A stretch of 31,812 nucleotides of DNA, taken from the NCBI GenBank assembly GCA_000442015.1, contig KE560395.1, forward strand, positions 1 to 31,812, read 5' to 3'. The position numbers and the translations under genes were made by a program. Positions 10,115 through 22,634 of the stretch are shown here, piece by piece. Each line of letters opens with the position of its first letter. The stretch's first letter is position 1. Origin of the DNA: Rozella allomycis CSF55 (taxonomy: Eukaryota > Rozellomycota). The notes below the pieces were generated by a model. That model was not told the origin of the DNA and made no database searches. It saw nothing but the letters and a program-made list of their open reading frames with translations.

Positions 10115-11542
10115 TTAATAACAAATAAATTCTGAAGGATCAGTTTCTCTAGCGATCTGGTCAAATTCTTCAAGTGGAAAAAGAACATCTTGTTTCGTAA
10201 TAATTTGTTGTCTTAATGAATTAGAAATATTCAAAATGCTTTTTTCTGTACAACTTTTTAACACCCAAGCACAGTAATCGTCAAGAAATAGTTCATTGAC
10301 CAAGAATCGCAATTCATCACCTTCAAATAGCGTCTTGGCTTTAATAAGTGCTTTCAAAACCCCGCGTTTTCCCAAATTTAACAATTTTTGAAGATCTTTC
10401 AATACTTGATTGCAAAGATCCCAATTTCTATACAAAGGATAAGTCAAAGACCTTCTATAGCACGATACTAGAACATCTTTTAAACATTTAAATTCCTATC
10501 ATAATTAAAGAAAATACATTGTACGGATAAACACGATATAGTGGAAGAAATCTTGGTGATAGTCCAAGTCGACTCTACATTGAAATCTTCCTCTGTAACT
10601 CTTAGTTCATACAGAAAAGCGTATAGTATATCTACTAGCCCGTATAAAACATATTCAACGTTTGTATTTTCAACTATTATTGAAAGTTTAAAAAATTTAC
10701 ACGTCCTCATCTGGGGATCATTCAGTAGTTCCTTTTCTTCGTTGCTAAACAATATCACATCTGATATCTTTGAATTCTTGTCTTCTGACAATATTTTATG
10801 AAATTCGTCAAATGAACTTTGGAAACTCAACAATTCTTCGATTCTCGGATTAAACTGATCAGCTCTGCATTATAGATAATCATAAAACGTTACATGTAAT
10901 AATTAGGATCAAACTGTTCATCTTCATTTTTTCTTTGAATTTCCCTCTTTTCTTCAAGACTTATGTTTTCGGGATCTGAAAACTCGATAATTTCATTCTT
11001 TGAACTACTGTCGCCGAGAATCCCAGAATATTTCTTATCAAAGCCATACAACCGCTTCTTGTTGGGCAAATCATTGGATCTTATCCCAAGTTGAAAATTA
11101 CATTCCCTCAAAGGTCTGTTTCCCTCCACACACTCATCCTTATTTAGATTCAAAGGCTCATCGTTATTTAAATCCGTAGGCTCTTCAGTGACTTCTTCTT
11201 CGTTTACTTCATTCAAAAGATTAATATCAATCTCAATCGCTTTAATATCGCGTAAATCTCCAAAATCTTCACCACTAACATTCTTCAAAAACTTCATTCC
11301 TATTATTCCAGTCTCCTCGTCAAAAGGCGTGATCTGCGCACCCTCTTTTTGTATTTCCCCGGGAAATATCAAGTGCAGATAATACGGCATCGCGAAAACT
11401 TTAAGATCCTTGCCATTAATGTGTATCTGGATTTCAAGAGTCTATTGAAAAAAATCTATCATTTTACTTTAATAGATTTGCATTCCAAAACGAGCTCCAA
11501 CTCATCTGCCGTTTGGCTCAACTCAAATTTTGGCGTTAGCAT
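10115..11542 (-). CDS. SHQ1: SHQ1, H/ACA snoRNP assembly chaperone
   Basis: SHQ1 holds the pseudouridine synthase Cbf5/dyskerin before H/ACA RNP assembly in the nucleus. The ATG at 11542 gives MLTPKFELSQTADELEL, the classic start of the SHQ1 CS (Hsp20-like) domain. It continues with MPYYLHLIFPGEI and FDEETGIIGMKFLK. After an acidic linker, the helical SHQ1 domain shows ELRVTEEDFNVESTWTI, TYPLYRNWDLC, LGKRGVLKALIKAK and LFLDDYCAWV. Three introns (26, 29 and 29 nt) give an intact 447-residue protein. The length is similar to yeast Shq1, without the long acidic tail of vertebrates. The gene starts only 45 bp from the end of the upstream adenylyl cyclase gene, on the same strand. Confidence 0.93.
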
Positions 11543-11587
11543 AACTCAGCCACATTCAAATGCAAAATCCAAAGTAAAAAATCAAAT

Positions 11588-14500
11588 CTAATTTATTAAA
11601 TCTTGTGATACGAGTAGTTTGCTTGTCTTTTTCCGTTTGACTGTATATGTTTTCATTTTGCCCTTGCCTTTAATTTGCTGGATACCTCTATAATCAAATT
11701 CAAAGTCGTCGCGCAGCAACATATAAACTTTTTCTGTGACTTGAATTTCTCCAGGGTTGGCACTTGATTCCTAATTGTTTTAAAATCTTTATTGTATTAC
11801 CATCCGCGACGCGACATTTACAGTATCGCCCCACACATCATATGAGAATTTACTCCTTCCAATTACTCCAGCGACCAGTGGCCCTATATGAATGCCAATC
11901 ATCAACTTGTATGCGGAATTGTATACCAAATTGATTTCATTTATTTTTGATTGGAGGGCCAACGCATATTCCAAAAAGCGTTTGTACTTTGCTTTTTTGG
12001 ATGCATCTTCCTTGTTTATTTGGTATTTGACATTAAGTTTTTCTTCGCTGGCAAGTTCAGTTTCAACTTCGCAGATCGTCAATGAGGGTGATCCAATATT
12101 GTTATCAATACTTTTACTTCTATATCGTTTTCTTGCCTGGGATTTATAATCTTCCAGTCCACAGGCACTCATGTAAGTTGCATATGAACCTAGTTAAATA
12201 ATTAAATTTAAGTGGTACCAACTGTTTTAATCTTCTCAACTCCATAAACAGGCAACAATTGATCGAATCTGCAAAAAATATCATTTAAGATGGTAATAGA
12301 CCTTTCATCTGTTTCTCTAAAATTGTGAACCGCGCAAAATAATATTCCCGCGCTTTCAATGCAATCTGAAATTTCTTTATCAGGATGGCGCTTCAGTCTG
12401 TCGACAATGTGTTTGGGCAAAAGTTTGTATAACAATTTTTCAGCTTTCAGTCTCATATCATCAATTTCAAATTTCCTTTGCTTCAGATCAGTTTTCAATA
12501 GATAAGTGATCCGAACTCCAAGCTCCAATTTTCTTGAAGAGAGTGACAAGAGTATAATAAGAAGAGTTGCGAAACCAACAGTGGAATAATTAGTACGTAT
12601 TAAGAATGATTTCGGCTGGAGGATGTGGAAGATGAGACTGTAGAATCCATTGATAATTGTTACAGATTTCCAACTGAAGCGGGTGTACAAAACTGAATTT
12701 AAAATTATAATGTAAATATCAGCGAGAATTAAATTATAATAACGCAAGAAAATGATGTGAAGAATAAGCTGAGTGATTTCAAATACAAAAAACCAAATAG
12801 GAAAAAGTAATCCATGTTTGATGTCAATTGAAATAATGTTTCTTGTGATATTTAATAATTTATCTCCAAATGTTCCAAGTTCTTTTAATAAAAAGTTCTT
12901 TGGGATTGATGATGATTGTCTAATAGCTTTGTCATAAAGATTGATTTTTAAATAAACGTAAAGGATTTGAAATAGTTGAAGAAAAAGGCCAATTAAACTA
13001 ATCCGCCATGGCCAACCTTCTACAATTAAAATGGAATTCTTTATTAGTTGAACTAGACAAATTATTGTAGTGAAAATTAAATTTAGCATTAATCGTCCAT
13101 TATATTTAGAGGAATGAATACTAAGATATTCTTGTTCTTCTTCATCCCTCTTAAAAGTAACTGTAAATTGGTTTATTGATTCATTCATTTTCTTTCTTAT
13201 TGGTTCCATTGTTTCATAAAAAGCTTTATTAGAATTTGGAATTGAATTTGTATTTTTAACTGTTGTGCTAAATAATGCTCTTCTATCAATTGTGTGTTGT
13301 CTAGAAACTGGAACAGACTTTGCAACACTAAACCTTCTGGGAATGATTGATAGTCTTCTACTTCTGGCAACTGGTTGATTATCTTCTAAAAATTCTACTT
13401 GTTTATCTTCTTTTACTTCTTGACTCAAATTGGGTTGAANTACTAAACCTTCTGGGAATGATTGATAGCCTTCTACTTCTGGAAACTGGTTGATTATCTT
13501 CTACAAATTCTACTTGTTTATCTTCTTTTACTTCTTGACTCAAATTGGGTTGAATTGTTTGATCCAAATTTAACTTTTTCACAGATTCATTAATATCAGT
13601 CACAAAATATGTTTGAATATTCCTTTTGGTATCTTCATGATACAAAACTTCCCCTTGTTCAAGGGTACAATAATCCTCTAATAAATTCTTCGTGTCTTCT
13701 GAAATGTGAACACTTGATGGTCGTCCCGTCTGCTCCATCATAGAAGCTATTGTAACATCATTCGACCAAACATCTTATTTTATTCAAACATTATTTTTTA
13801 CCGAAGATTATTCGTTCTTCACCTAAAATACCTGCAACAACATCTCCAGTGTGAATTCCAACACGAAGCTGCAAAGAAACTGGCTGAAGAGCAGTCAAAG
13901 TGCTAACCGCTCTAATCATTTTCTTCCCAACAACAACAGCTTTCAACGCATGATGAGACACTGGCTCAGGCAACCCCGCACAAAGCATATAACAGTCCCC
14001 AAGTGTCTTAATCTTTTCAAGCCCATACTGNGGACCAAACATCTAATTATATTTAAACATTAATTGTTACCAAAAATTATTCGTTCTTCGCCTAAAATAC
14101 CTGCAACTACATCTCCAGTGTGAATTCCAACACGAAGCTGCAAAGAAACTGGCTGAAGAGCAGTCAAAGTGCTAACCGCTCTAATCATTTTCTTTCCAAC
14201 AACAACAGCCTTCAACGCATGATGTGACACTGGCTCAGGCAATCCCGCGCAAAGCATATAACAGTCCCCAAGTGTCTTAATCTTTTCAAGTCCATAATGT
14301 GCGACAATATTATCAAATTCCAAGAATATACTATTCAAAAGTTCCACCAAATATTCAGCAGAAACGGTGGTCGACAATGTAGTAAATCCAACAATGTCTC
14401 CAAACAAAATTGTAACATTCCTATAACTATACGTTGGATTAGACATAATTCCATTCAAATCAACCTTTTCACCTTTGCGAAAATCATCCCAAACACCCTT

Positions 14501-15964
14501 TGGTATAATCGACAATGCCAGTGCATCCGCCTTTTCACTAGCCTCCTGCATCATCCTTCTTTCTTCCCACAACGAATACATTTTATAAAACTGCTTCTTT
14601 GAATCCGTCAACGACACAAACGAATACACCCATCCAATGAAATTAGCCACAATATAGTACAAGCAAGTCAAAGCGACAGATTTTTCGCAGTTGCCATTTG
14701 AATTTATCTGGCACACATCGTACCGCCTATTAGGATTAATAATTGACAGCGACAGCAAGATACAAGCTACGAGAACCAGCAGAGTCCCCATAGCGCCCAA
14801 ATACCTATGATCTGGTGTTTGCGTGGTGTACAGCAACGCTAGAAAGCAAAAAAAGTAGCCAGCTGGATCTGTTGACTAGAAATAATTATAAAGAAAACGT
14901 ACCATGGCATTCATATCCAAACACGATAATGCAACACCCAAGAAAAACATATATGTCGAAAAGACAGGAAACGCATTCTTCTTGTACCACTCTGTCCTCG
15001 TAATCACAACAAAGGCAACAGACAGCACAAGCATCGTCAGCGAAATAACATAATAAATAAATTTAAATCCCATATCAGCGGACACCAGATACGCATANAG
15101 TTTGCGTGGTGTACAGCAACGCTAGAAAACAAAAAAAGTAGCCAGCCGGGTCTGTTGACTAGAAATAATTAGAAAGAAAACGTACCATGGCATTCATATC
15201 CAAACACGATAATGCAACACCCAAGAAAAACATGTATGTCGAAAAGACGGGAAACGCATTCCTCTTGTACCACTCTGTCCTCGTAATCATAACAAAGGCA
15301 ACAGACAGCACAAGCATCGTCAGCGAAATGACATAATAAATAAATTTAAATCCCATATCAGCGGACACCAGATACGCATACGCAGCAAATAGCACTGATG
15401 CTAAAATTCCCAGGTTACCTCTTCCCCTCCATTGTTTCAGAAAAAATGGTTTTTGGTAATTTAAATATTGCTCTTGCAGCTTATCATCCAGCGTGATTTT
15501 CCAAGTAAATGATTTCAGAGGCGACTGTGCGAACGATGATATTGTTGAGACTATTGATACATCTGTATTTCGTCTCCGTGAGTTTGTTTCTGAAATGTCT
15601 GGCGGTTTTCTTGGTGATTGGTTTTGGTCATGTGGATTTGAAACGGACATAAATTGATTGTTGCCAGGATGGAGTGTTCCAAGNGATACGCATACGCAGC
15701 AAACAGCACTGATGCTAAAATTCCCAGGTTACCTCTTCCTCTCCATTGTTTCAGAAAAAATGGTTTTTGGTAATTTAAATATTGCTCTTGCAGCTTATCA
15801 TCCAGCGTGATTTTCCAAGTAAATGATTTCAGAGGTGACTGTGCGAACGATGATATTGTCGACACTATTGATACATCTGTATTTCGTCTTCGTGAGTTTG
15901 TTTCTGAAATATCTGGCGGTTTTCTTGGTGATTGGTTTTGGTCATGAGGATTTGAAACGGACAT
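11588..15964 (-). CDS. Transmembrane adenylyl cyclase, 12-TM two-cassette type
   Basis: Makes cAMP from ATP. The order is N-tail, six-helix membrane block, catalytic C1, second six-helix block, catalytic C2, as in animal ADCY proteins; length about 1,100 residues. C1 (about 13.7-14.6 kb) keeps both metal aspartates (LFGDIVGFTTLS, EKIKTLGDCYMLCAGLP), plus RVGIHTGDVVAGILG and, across a 28-nt intron, FDVWSNDVTIASMMEQ. C2 lacks the first metal Asp (ILFCAVHNF), as in animals. It keeps the adenine-selecting Lys in EKIKTVG and, in YDVWGDTVNVASRM, the matching Asp and the catalytic Asn and Arg. An active ATP-specific C1/C2 pair is therefore predicted. Introns are 27, 28, 29 and 30 nt. The start is the ATG at 15964, or 15650 in the other copy. 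Junctions at 13440, 14031, 15098 and 15684 duplicate parts of it. Confidence 0.92.
13326..13554. repeat. Assembly junction repeat around n at 13440
   Basis: About 114 bp on each side inside the adenylyl cyclase linker between C1 and the second membrane block (SRRLSIIPRRFS region). Confidence 0.9.
13763..14297. repeat. Assembly junction repeat around n at 14031
   Basis: About 267 bp on each side. It holds the C1 catalytic motif region and the 28-nt intron of adenylyl cyclase. The protein is the same in both copies; the intron differs. Confidence 0.9.
14817..15380. repeat. Assembly junction repeat around n at 15098
   Basis: About 281 bp on each side in the first membrane block of adenylyl cyclase, including the 27-nt intron. 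Only a few conservative changes. Confidence 0.9.
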
Positions 15965-15996
15965 AAATTGATGTTGCCAGGATGGAGTGTTCCAAG
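15371..15996. repeat. Assembly junction repeat around n at 15684
   Basis: About 312 bp on each side covering the adenylyl cyclase start and N-terminal 93 residues, which are identical in both copies despite silent changes. Confidence 0.9.
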
Positions 15997-16107
15997 TTTA
16001 CGTATGTCATATTACTATACACTGACTAATCGCATGTAAAATAGACTATTTTGTATACAGTTATCTATTTTCTATCTTGAAAGACTGTATCTTTTGAGAA
16101 ATTTCTG
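15965..16107. promoter_or_regulatory. Divergent promoter, adenylyl cyclase / helical protein
   Basis: 143 bp between the start codons of two divergent genes. AT-rich, with no coding potential or clear motif. The cyclase-side end overlaps the 15684 junction repeat. Confidence 0.5.
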
Positions 16108-17010
16108 ATGGATGATTTTCTCACGGAAAATGTTCTTTCATCTGCCGACAAGATACAGGAAGCGCTTTCAAGACTTGCCAACTATTACATAACGCACAGA
16201 GCCGATTTTTGCGATAAACAAAAATGCGCGCAGTTCATTGACTCGGCTATATCCATTGTCGAGCGGATCAAGGCTATGGATATCCAAATCAATGCGGACG
16301 GCTTCAATAGTACACTTTAAAATCCATATTAAAGTAGACTGCGATGAAGCTCTATTGTATATTCTGCGACAGCCACTATTTCATTCATTGCAAAACGAAA
16401 AGCTGGCTCAGTGTATCAGATTTCTTGAAACATTCAATTTGCCGATAGAAAAATCTATAGATTCTTTTCTTTACAGTACTGAAAGGGCGATTCAAGTTAA
16501 ATTGGTAATGTTGAAGGGAATTTCGCATGTGCCTTCAAAGATTAAACTATTGGCGCGGATAGGACCGCTGTTGCAGATTCTGGATGATGTTAAAGTGATT
16601 AACGAGTATTTGAGTGTTTTGAGTGAATGTATAAAGTCACTTGAGGGGAGTGAAAAAGAAGCGTTGATGAACTGTTGTCTGCCAAAATCATTTGTACAGC
16701 GTATTTTAAGATCAAATAATATGAGAGAGTTGCTTAGTGTGGAATCCAAAGTGTTTATTTTGAGGGAAAACAGGGAATTGCTGGGAGAATATGTAAGAGG
16801 ATGTTTGTGAGTTGAATAGATAGATATTGTCGCTAATAATGCTGGACAATGCATTGAAGATGCTGCACTTATTTTGTCCCTGGTGGCCGATAACAGATCG
16901 AATGTTGAAGATTATCCAGAGTTGATTCTGCGCTGTTTAAGAGTAGGAGTTCACACAGTTTCCATCGACTTCAGAGACTAGTGGATGAACTTTTAAAAAT
17001 TTTGAAATAA
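16108..17010 (+). CDS. Uncharacterised alpha-helical protein, possibly HEAT-like
   Basis: Reconstructed from four exons with introns of 25, 27 and 32 nt. The coding length then divides evenly by three and yields 272 residues, from MDDFLTENVLSSADKIQEA to the end LVDELLKILK. There are no membrane segments, signal peptide or obvious catalytic motif. Composition and leucine spacing suggest a stack of helices. The stretch ILRQPLFHSLQNEKLAQCIR is loosely reminiscent of the proteasome assembly chaperone PSMD5/S5b, but this is too weak to name it. The gene is divergent from adenylyl cyclase (143 bp apart) and convergent with PI4K (88 bp between stops). The last intron is the least certain. Without it the frame ends at 16981, after the residues FRD. 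Confidence 0.65.
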
Positions 17011-17098
17011 CGATTTTGAATCATCTAATTAATAATTATTAGATAGAACACAAAGCTTTAAGTAGTTTAAATTGATAATAAATATAGAAATAAGCGGT

Positions 17099-20000
17099 TT
17101 ATTTATAGGGAATACCATTAGTCTGCTTTTGAAAAGAATCATATAATTTAGATCTTTTGCTTTCATAAGAATTCAATATCAAGTTTTTCACATACTGTAC
17201 AACTTTGGTATCATGTAAATGCAAAGCAAACCTATTCTCCAATTTCCTCACAGTTTGATCTAAAAACAAATTAACTATTTCACTACCTTTAAAGCACGGC
17301 AGCCCACTATTGCGCATCAACGAGACAGAATCAACAATCATCGCATAATGCTTTCTGGCCACATAAAAAGCTTGAATACACATAGTTTCGTACAACTTGT
17401 AATAATAATCGTTTGGATCTGAGTCAATGATAGCCAGCATTTCAGACGTTAGTTTAAACGGCGCACTTTCAAAATTGATACCTCCTGGCGATATATCAAG
17501 AATAAACCCAAAATCTACATTCAAAGAGCAACCAAACCTTACCAATGTGAACAATGTGGCCCTTTTCATCAATCATGATATTCCCATTATGTCTATCCTT
17601 GATCGCCAACAAATAGCAGATGATTGAATACGCAGCGATACTCTGAATAAACGCAATTTTAGCTTTATGGAATCCATTGGAATGTTCTTTGCCAAATTTC
17701 AGAATAAAGAATTCGTAAAGATCATTCAGCTTTTCTCTGCCCATTTGATCCCTGCTCATTGAATTTGGAATAACTTCAATGATCCCCATGCCAGCGCCAG
17801 TCGCAACAACACGGTAGGGAAAGAGATACAGTGGGAGGTTCAGATCGGAATAGATTGTTCTGAAAATAGCCACCAGCTGAAGAGCCAAAACATCTTGTCT
17901 GCAGTCGTCGCCTACTTTGAAAATAGCTGATTGCCATTGTTCAGAGCCATCGTTGTTCTTTACATGAAAAGTAGCCATGAAAGGCGCCTTGAAAATATAT
18001 TGTTTATGTTTATTACTTTGGCGTGAGATTGCAATGGACGACCTGACAGATAATCAATGTCAATGACTGTTGATTCAGGGTTGCTGGGGAGATAGACGCC
18101 AGGATCAACAGAAATCTTTGCAAGTTCTTCATCAATCTTTTTCTTCTTTTCAGTTTTACTCTTTTTAACAAATGGACGCAGAGTTCCACTGATGCTTGTA
18201 ATTTTATCAAAGAAATCAAATTCTCTTTTATAAAATTCTAAATCAGGAGGATTAAATCTATCTATTATTTGTTTTATTATTCTTTCAAAAACAGGGGCTA
18301 ATTCATTAGGCTATAATAAATGATTAAATGGAGTTACTTGCATTGTTTCCCAACTCACATACATGTTCGCTTTAATGTTCCAAATGATTTGATGAGCNTA
18401 GGATTGAATCTATCTATTATTTGTTTAATTATTCTTTCAAAAACAGGGGCTAATTGATCAGGCTATATTAAAAGATTAAATGGAGTTACTTGCATTGTCT
18501 CCCAACTCACATACATGTTCGCTTTAATGTTCCAAATGATTTGATGAGCGAATTGTGGAGAAACAAACGCAGTTCTTAATATAAACTCTTCAACTGCGCC
18601 ACATCCATCTAATCTTAAAGCTTGAACAATTTGGGGAATAAAGAATAAATTATCATGTGGTGAATGAGAATGTAAAACTCTGAAACAAAAGTTTTGCAGA
18701 ATTGCTTTTTGAGAGAATTTGTGTTCCAACACTGTTATTGCTGAAGGGATCGGAATTCTCTTCCAATACAACAACAACTTTTATTAAACATGAGTTAATT
18801 TTTACGTGACATAAAGCTTCTTCATTCATTTTCTTGTAAGAATTGAGAACAAATTGCATGCATTTAGGATAATCAACAAATGCGTTGGCTTTGGATGTAA
18901 TAAAAGTTATCACATCTTTATTATCAAAGAAATATGGATTTGTAAAAATAGAAACAAACAATTTCTGATTCAAATTAAAAATATTCCTTAACAAATCCTA
19001 ATTGAACATTTAAGATATAATATTACAGGGGTATAAAAACTATCTCTTGGATCTAATGGTTTTGGTAGATTTGTATTATACAAAGAATAGAAATGAGATT
19101 CTAGAGTGTAACAAATGCAAATAAGAACTTCACCACAATCAAAAGATCTTTCATACAAAGTATTTCCTATTAATTAAATTAATGAAATTTACTAATTTTA
19201 GAAGGATTTGTTGAATTTGTANACAAATAAGAACTTCACCACAATCAAAAGACCTTTCATACAAAGTATTTCCTATCTTTGCAATTAATGAAATTTACTA
19301 ATTTTAGAAGGATTTGTTGAATTTTTATCTGTTAATCTGCTAGTGATTGATTCTTTAAACTGATCAATTTCATTCAATAAATCAACTGCATTCAAATTTG
19401 GATCAAATGGCATTTCCAAACAATTGTTGGCTAGAGTGGAGAAACCTTCTAGTAAAGAAGAAATCATATTAGCAGCAAAGAAAGCATCAGAGATTAATAA
19501 AAGATGAAATATTTTGATTGAAAGATGTGATAATAATTTAAATGCGTTTGAAACACTCAATGGGGAATTAATTTCACAAAGAAGATTCAAAGTCATTTCT
19601 GTTACATAAATAAACTGTTCAATTGTATAAATAAATCTAGTTAGAAGATTTAACGCTTTCAATAAATCTTTCACATCAAATCCCAATTTAATTTCATCTC
19701 TTTCAATTGGATTAAAATGAATTGAATAATCAAAATTTAATTCTTTTTCTTTCCTTTCATTTTTATTTGTTTTTTCTTTCCCTTTAATCAACAAAATCTT
19801 AAACAACCTTCTAACAAGGGTTGGTAACAATTCAAGTTTATGACACACAAAATAATTAACAAATTCAAATAAATTATGATTCTTAATACATTCTCTTAAA
19901 ACATTCTCCATATTTGAAAATGTTAATTCTATTCCAAGTTGTTTCATTCCAATCACTAATGGTCTATCATACTTTACTTCAATCTGTTTAAACAACTTTC

Positions 20001-22540
20001 TAAATTCTTCTTCTTCAATAAACGCCTTTTAATCCACTTTAATTATTTTACTCGGCTAGTTTTCAATGTTTCATCCAACAATTGATTCATTGGGAAATCA
20101 TGCATCGCCATCATAAATGTTTCAAGCGCTTTCTTTCTTTTATCAATTCTAACAGACAGATTTATTTTAATATTTTCATTCTTAAATTTTACATAAACAT
20201 CTTTCTAATCATTCAAAACAATAGTTTACCTTGAATTTCTTCCCTCCTACAAGTTTCGTAAATTTCCAAAATAAAATGCTTAATAAAATTCATCAATTCA
20301 TAATTGGTTGATAATCCTTTATTCAATTCTATCAAATTAACAAACTTATCAACAAAGAATGTACAATCTTCAACAAAATGTGAACATGAATTGGAAATTA
20401 ATGAAATTGCAAACCTTTGTGCCTTTTTTATTCCAAGCGAACTAGCCTTTTCCAAATACAAATCCAATTCTTTGTTTAAAACAATTGCAATCTTTTCATG
20501 AATCAAACTATCTCTCATTCTAAATGTTTTATATTCAAATAGACAATCAAAATCACACTGTTTTAATTTATTTTGAAAATGAACACTCAAACATGTACAA
20601 ATAAGTGCAGATCTCTTTTCTTCATTAGAAACTTTTAATAAAGAATCAATAGACAGAATTGGATGCGATGAAATGTTTAATAAACTTAAATGCTCAATGT
20701 TAATGTTTGGACTATTCTCTGTCATACTAGAAAACGCGTCTTCATCAAAATCATTCAAATGGCCTTCATTCAAAATTCCAAGCCAAACACAATTCATCCA
20801 AATCTCTGTAAACATTTCAGAATATTCTTTAATTATCTTTTCTTCTTTTATTTCTTCTTTAATAAATTTATTAAAAGTATTTATAAACTCTGAAAAGATT
20901 GAAATTAAAGATGAAACGTATTCAAACTTGAAATCTGCATTCATTCTCGTTTCATGCAGAATTTGAAGAAATCTTTGAATAAAACTTTTCCCAATTTCAT
21001 ATTTAACATTCTTTAAAATATTTCCTTCATTTATTAATTCAATCAAACATTTATTCGTTGTACAAAATTCAGCTTCTTTTGTTTTAACAACATTCTTCAT
21101 CAAATGTTCAAATAAAATCTTCATTGAATCTTCACTTAAATTATTAAAAAATAACTTTAATCTTTTGGAAAATATCGTTTGAATAAAGTTATCATTCAAA
21201 CAAAGCAATCTATTCAAAAATGAAACATAACTTTCATTTCCCTTTCTATCTTTATTAAATTCTAAAAGATAACAAAACAGTAACGTCAAAATTCCAATCT
21301 TCATTCTCCCTTCATAAACTACTTCGTCTTCATCTTGATCTTCAAAACAAATCACACTAAAAACTTTGCCAATAATTATTTCCTTTTCTTTCGATTTGTT
21401 AATAATCTTAAATAAAATTCTAGCACTCAATTCTATTAATTCATCTGTCTGAAAAGGAAACGTTTCAAATACATTTGACATTTCTTTTATAAACGAACAC
21501 AAATAGTTTATTGCTTCCTCCTCCTTCTCATCACTATCAAAATAAATCATCAAAATAAAGCCCTTTAATGATTCAACCAAATCTTCATTATCCACTGAAA
21601 ATACAAATTGAAAATCATTCTTCATTTTTTCAAACACTTTGCTTCTTTTTATACTTGCACATATTCCACAACACTTTAAAAGAATCGGTACTGCTTTTGA
21701 ATATTCCTTGAAATTATAATCTTCTCCAGCAAATGTCTTTTCCTTGATATGCAAAATTATCTTTTCAAAGTTTAATATAAACTCTGCAACCTTCATCGGC
21801 ACCTTGATTCCAGCATCCACAAATTCCTCAGCATTAGCCACCCCACAGTACGAAAACGTCAATTCATAAAACATGTTCAATCCACAATGCACAAAATCCA
21901 CAAAAGAGTCTCTCTCCAATACATCAACCAACTCCACATTCTCAAACGTCTTTATCATATCAACCACAATCCCAAAATTACACTCGCTCACCCTATTCCT
22001 CTTCACACAAGTACTCATCCCATCCACAAACTCAATTAAAACATCAACCGCATATTTCTCACCCGCCTTCAGCACATCCACATAAAACTCAAACAACTCC
22101 ACCACCGCATCACACTTCTCCAGCTTGTAACACGTCTCTATAAAACACCTCATAATCAGCCCAATAAAAGAATCACAGTCTGTATACTGTATCTTGACAA
22201 AATGCCGGCACAGAAACGAACAGTACTCATTCACCTTGTGCAGGTACATTTCGTTGGACATTTTTATCGCAGCATCGGCAACCTTTTCTAGTATTATACC
22301 GTCAAACGACGTCTAGTTAAGGAGAGAGTTGTTTGTTACTAGTGTGATCACCGCTTTTTCAAAATTGATTTCCGGAAGCATCGAGAATAGCCGCACTATT
22401 GTTTCCGGATTGTCGCTCTTTAATGAGTCCACAAAGGATTTTAGGACGGATGTTGAGGGAAGAAAGGACAAATTTCGCATACCTGAAATTTCAAAATGTG
22501 ATGCGTTAAATTTAGACACAATTGGTGTTCCATTATACAT
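17099..22540 (-). CDS. PI4KA: Phosphatidylinositol 4-kinase alpha (Stt4/PI4KA type)
   Basis: Phosphorylates PI to PI4P, mainly at the plasma membrane. The C-terminal catalytic part is clear: LSGRPLQSHAKAPFMATF, AIFKVGDDCRQDVLALQ, FPYRVVATGAGMGIIEVIPN, the catalytic loop IKDRHNGNIMID, and the activation motif DFGFILDISPGG. The closing residues NGIPYK resemble the NDIPY end of PI4KA. Before it lies a PIK helical domain (LRVLHS-like segment, FIPQIVQALRLDG, AHQIIWNIKANMYVSWE). The N-terminal about 1,000 residues are helical and poorly conserved, with one long exon near 20.2-22.3 kb. Nine introns of 26-29 nt all keep frame. The start is MYNGTPIVSKFN at 22540. I estimate about 1,650 residues, shorter than yeast Stt4 or human PI4KA. 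Junctions at 18398 and 19222 repeat short parts. Confidence 0.93.
18248..18549. repeat. Assembly junction repeat around n at 18398
   Basis: About 150 bp on each side inside PI4K, covering the 27-nt intron between the PIK helical part and the catalytic part. Exons match; the intron differs. Confidence 0.9.
19117..19327. repeat. Assembly junction repeat around n at 19222
   Basis: About 105 bp on each side inside PI4K, including the 26-nt intron before the exon starting RNTLYERSFDCG. Confidence 0.9.
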
Positions 22541-22634
22541 GATTAATTTTTATTAAAATTTAATGCTATTTTATAATTTAATTGCGTATTGCGACGATTG
22601 TCAATTTGCGGCAATTACCCACTGAAATTTACAA
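22541..22634. promoter_or_regulatory. Divergent promoter, PI4K / mL46
   Basis: 94 bp between two divergent start codons. AT-rich; must hold the promoters of both genes. No recognised binding site. Confidence 0.5.

Noticed and set aside
18013-18219. Separate basic ORF upstream of the PI4K kinase domain
   Set aside because: The neighbouring frame encodes conserved PI4K sequence (LSGRPLQSHAK) and splices into the kinase exon.
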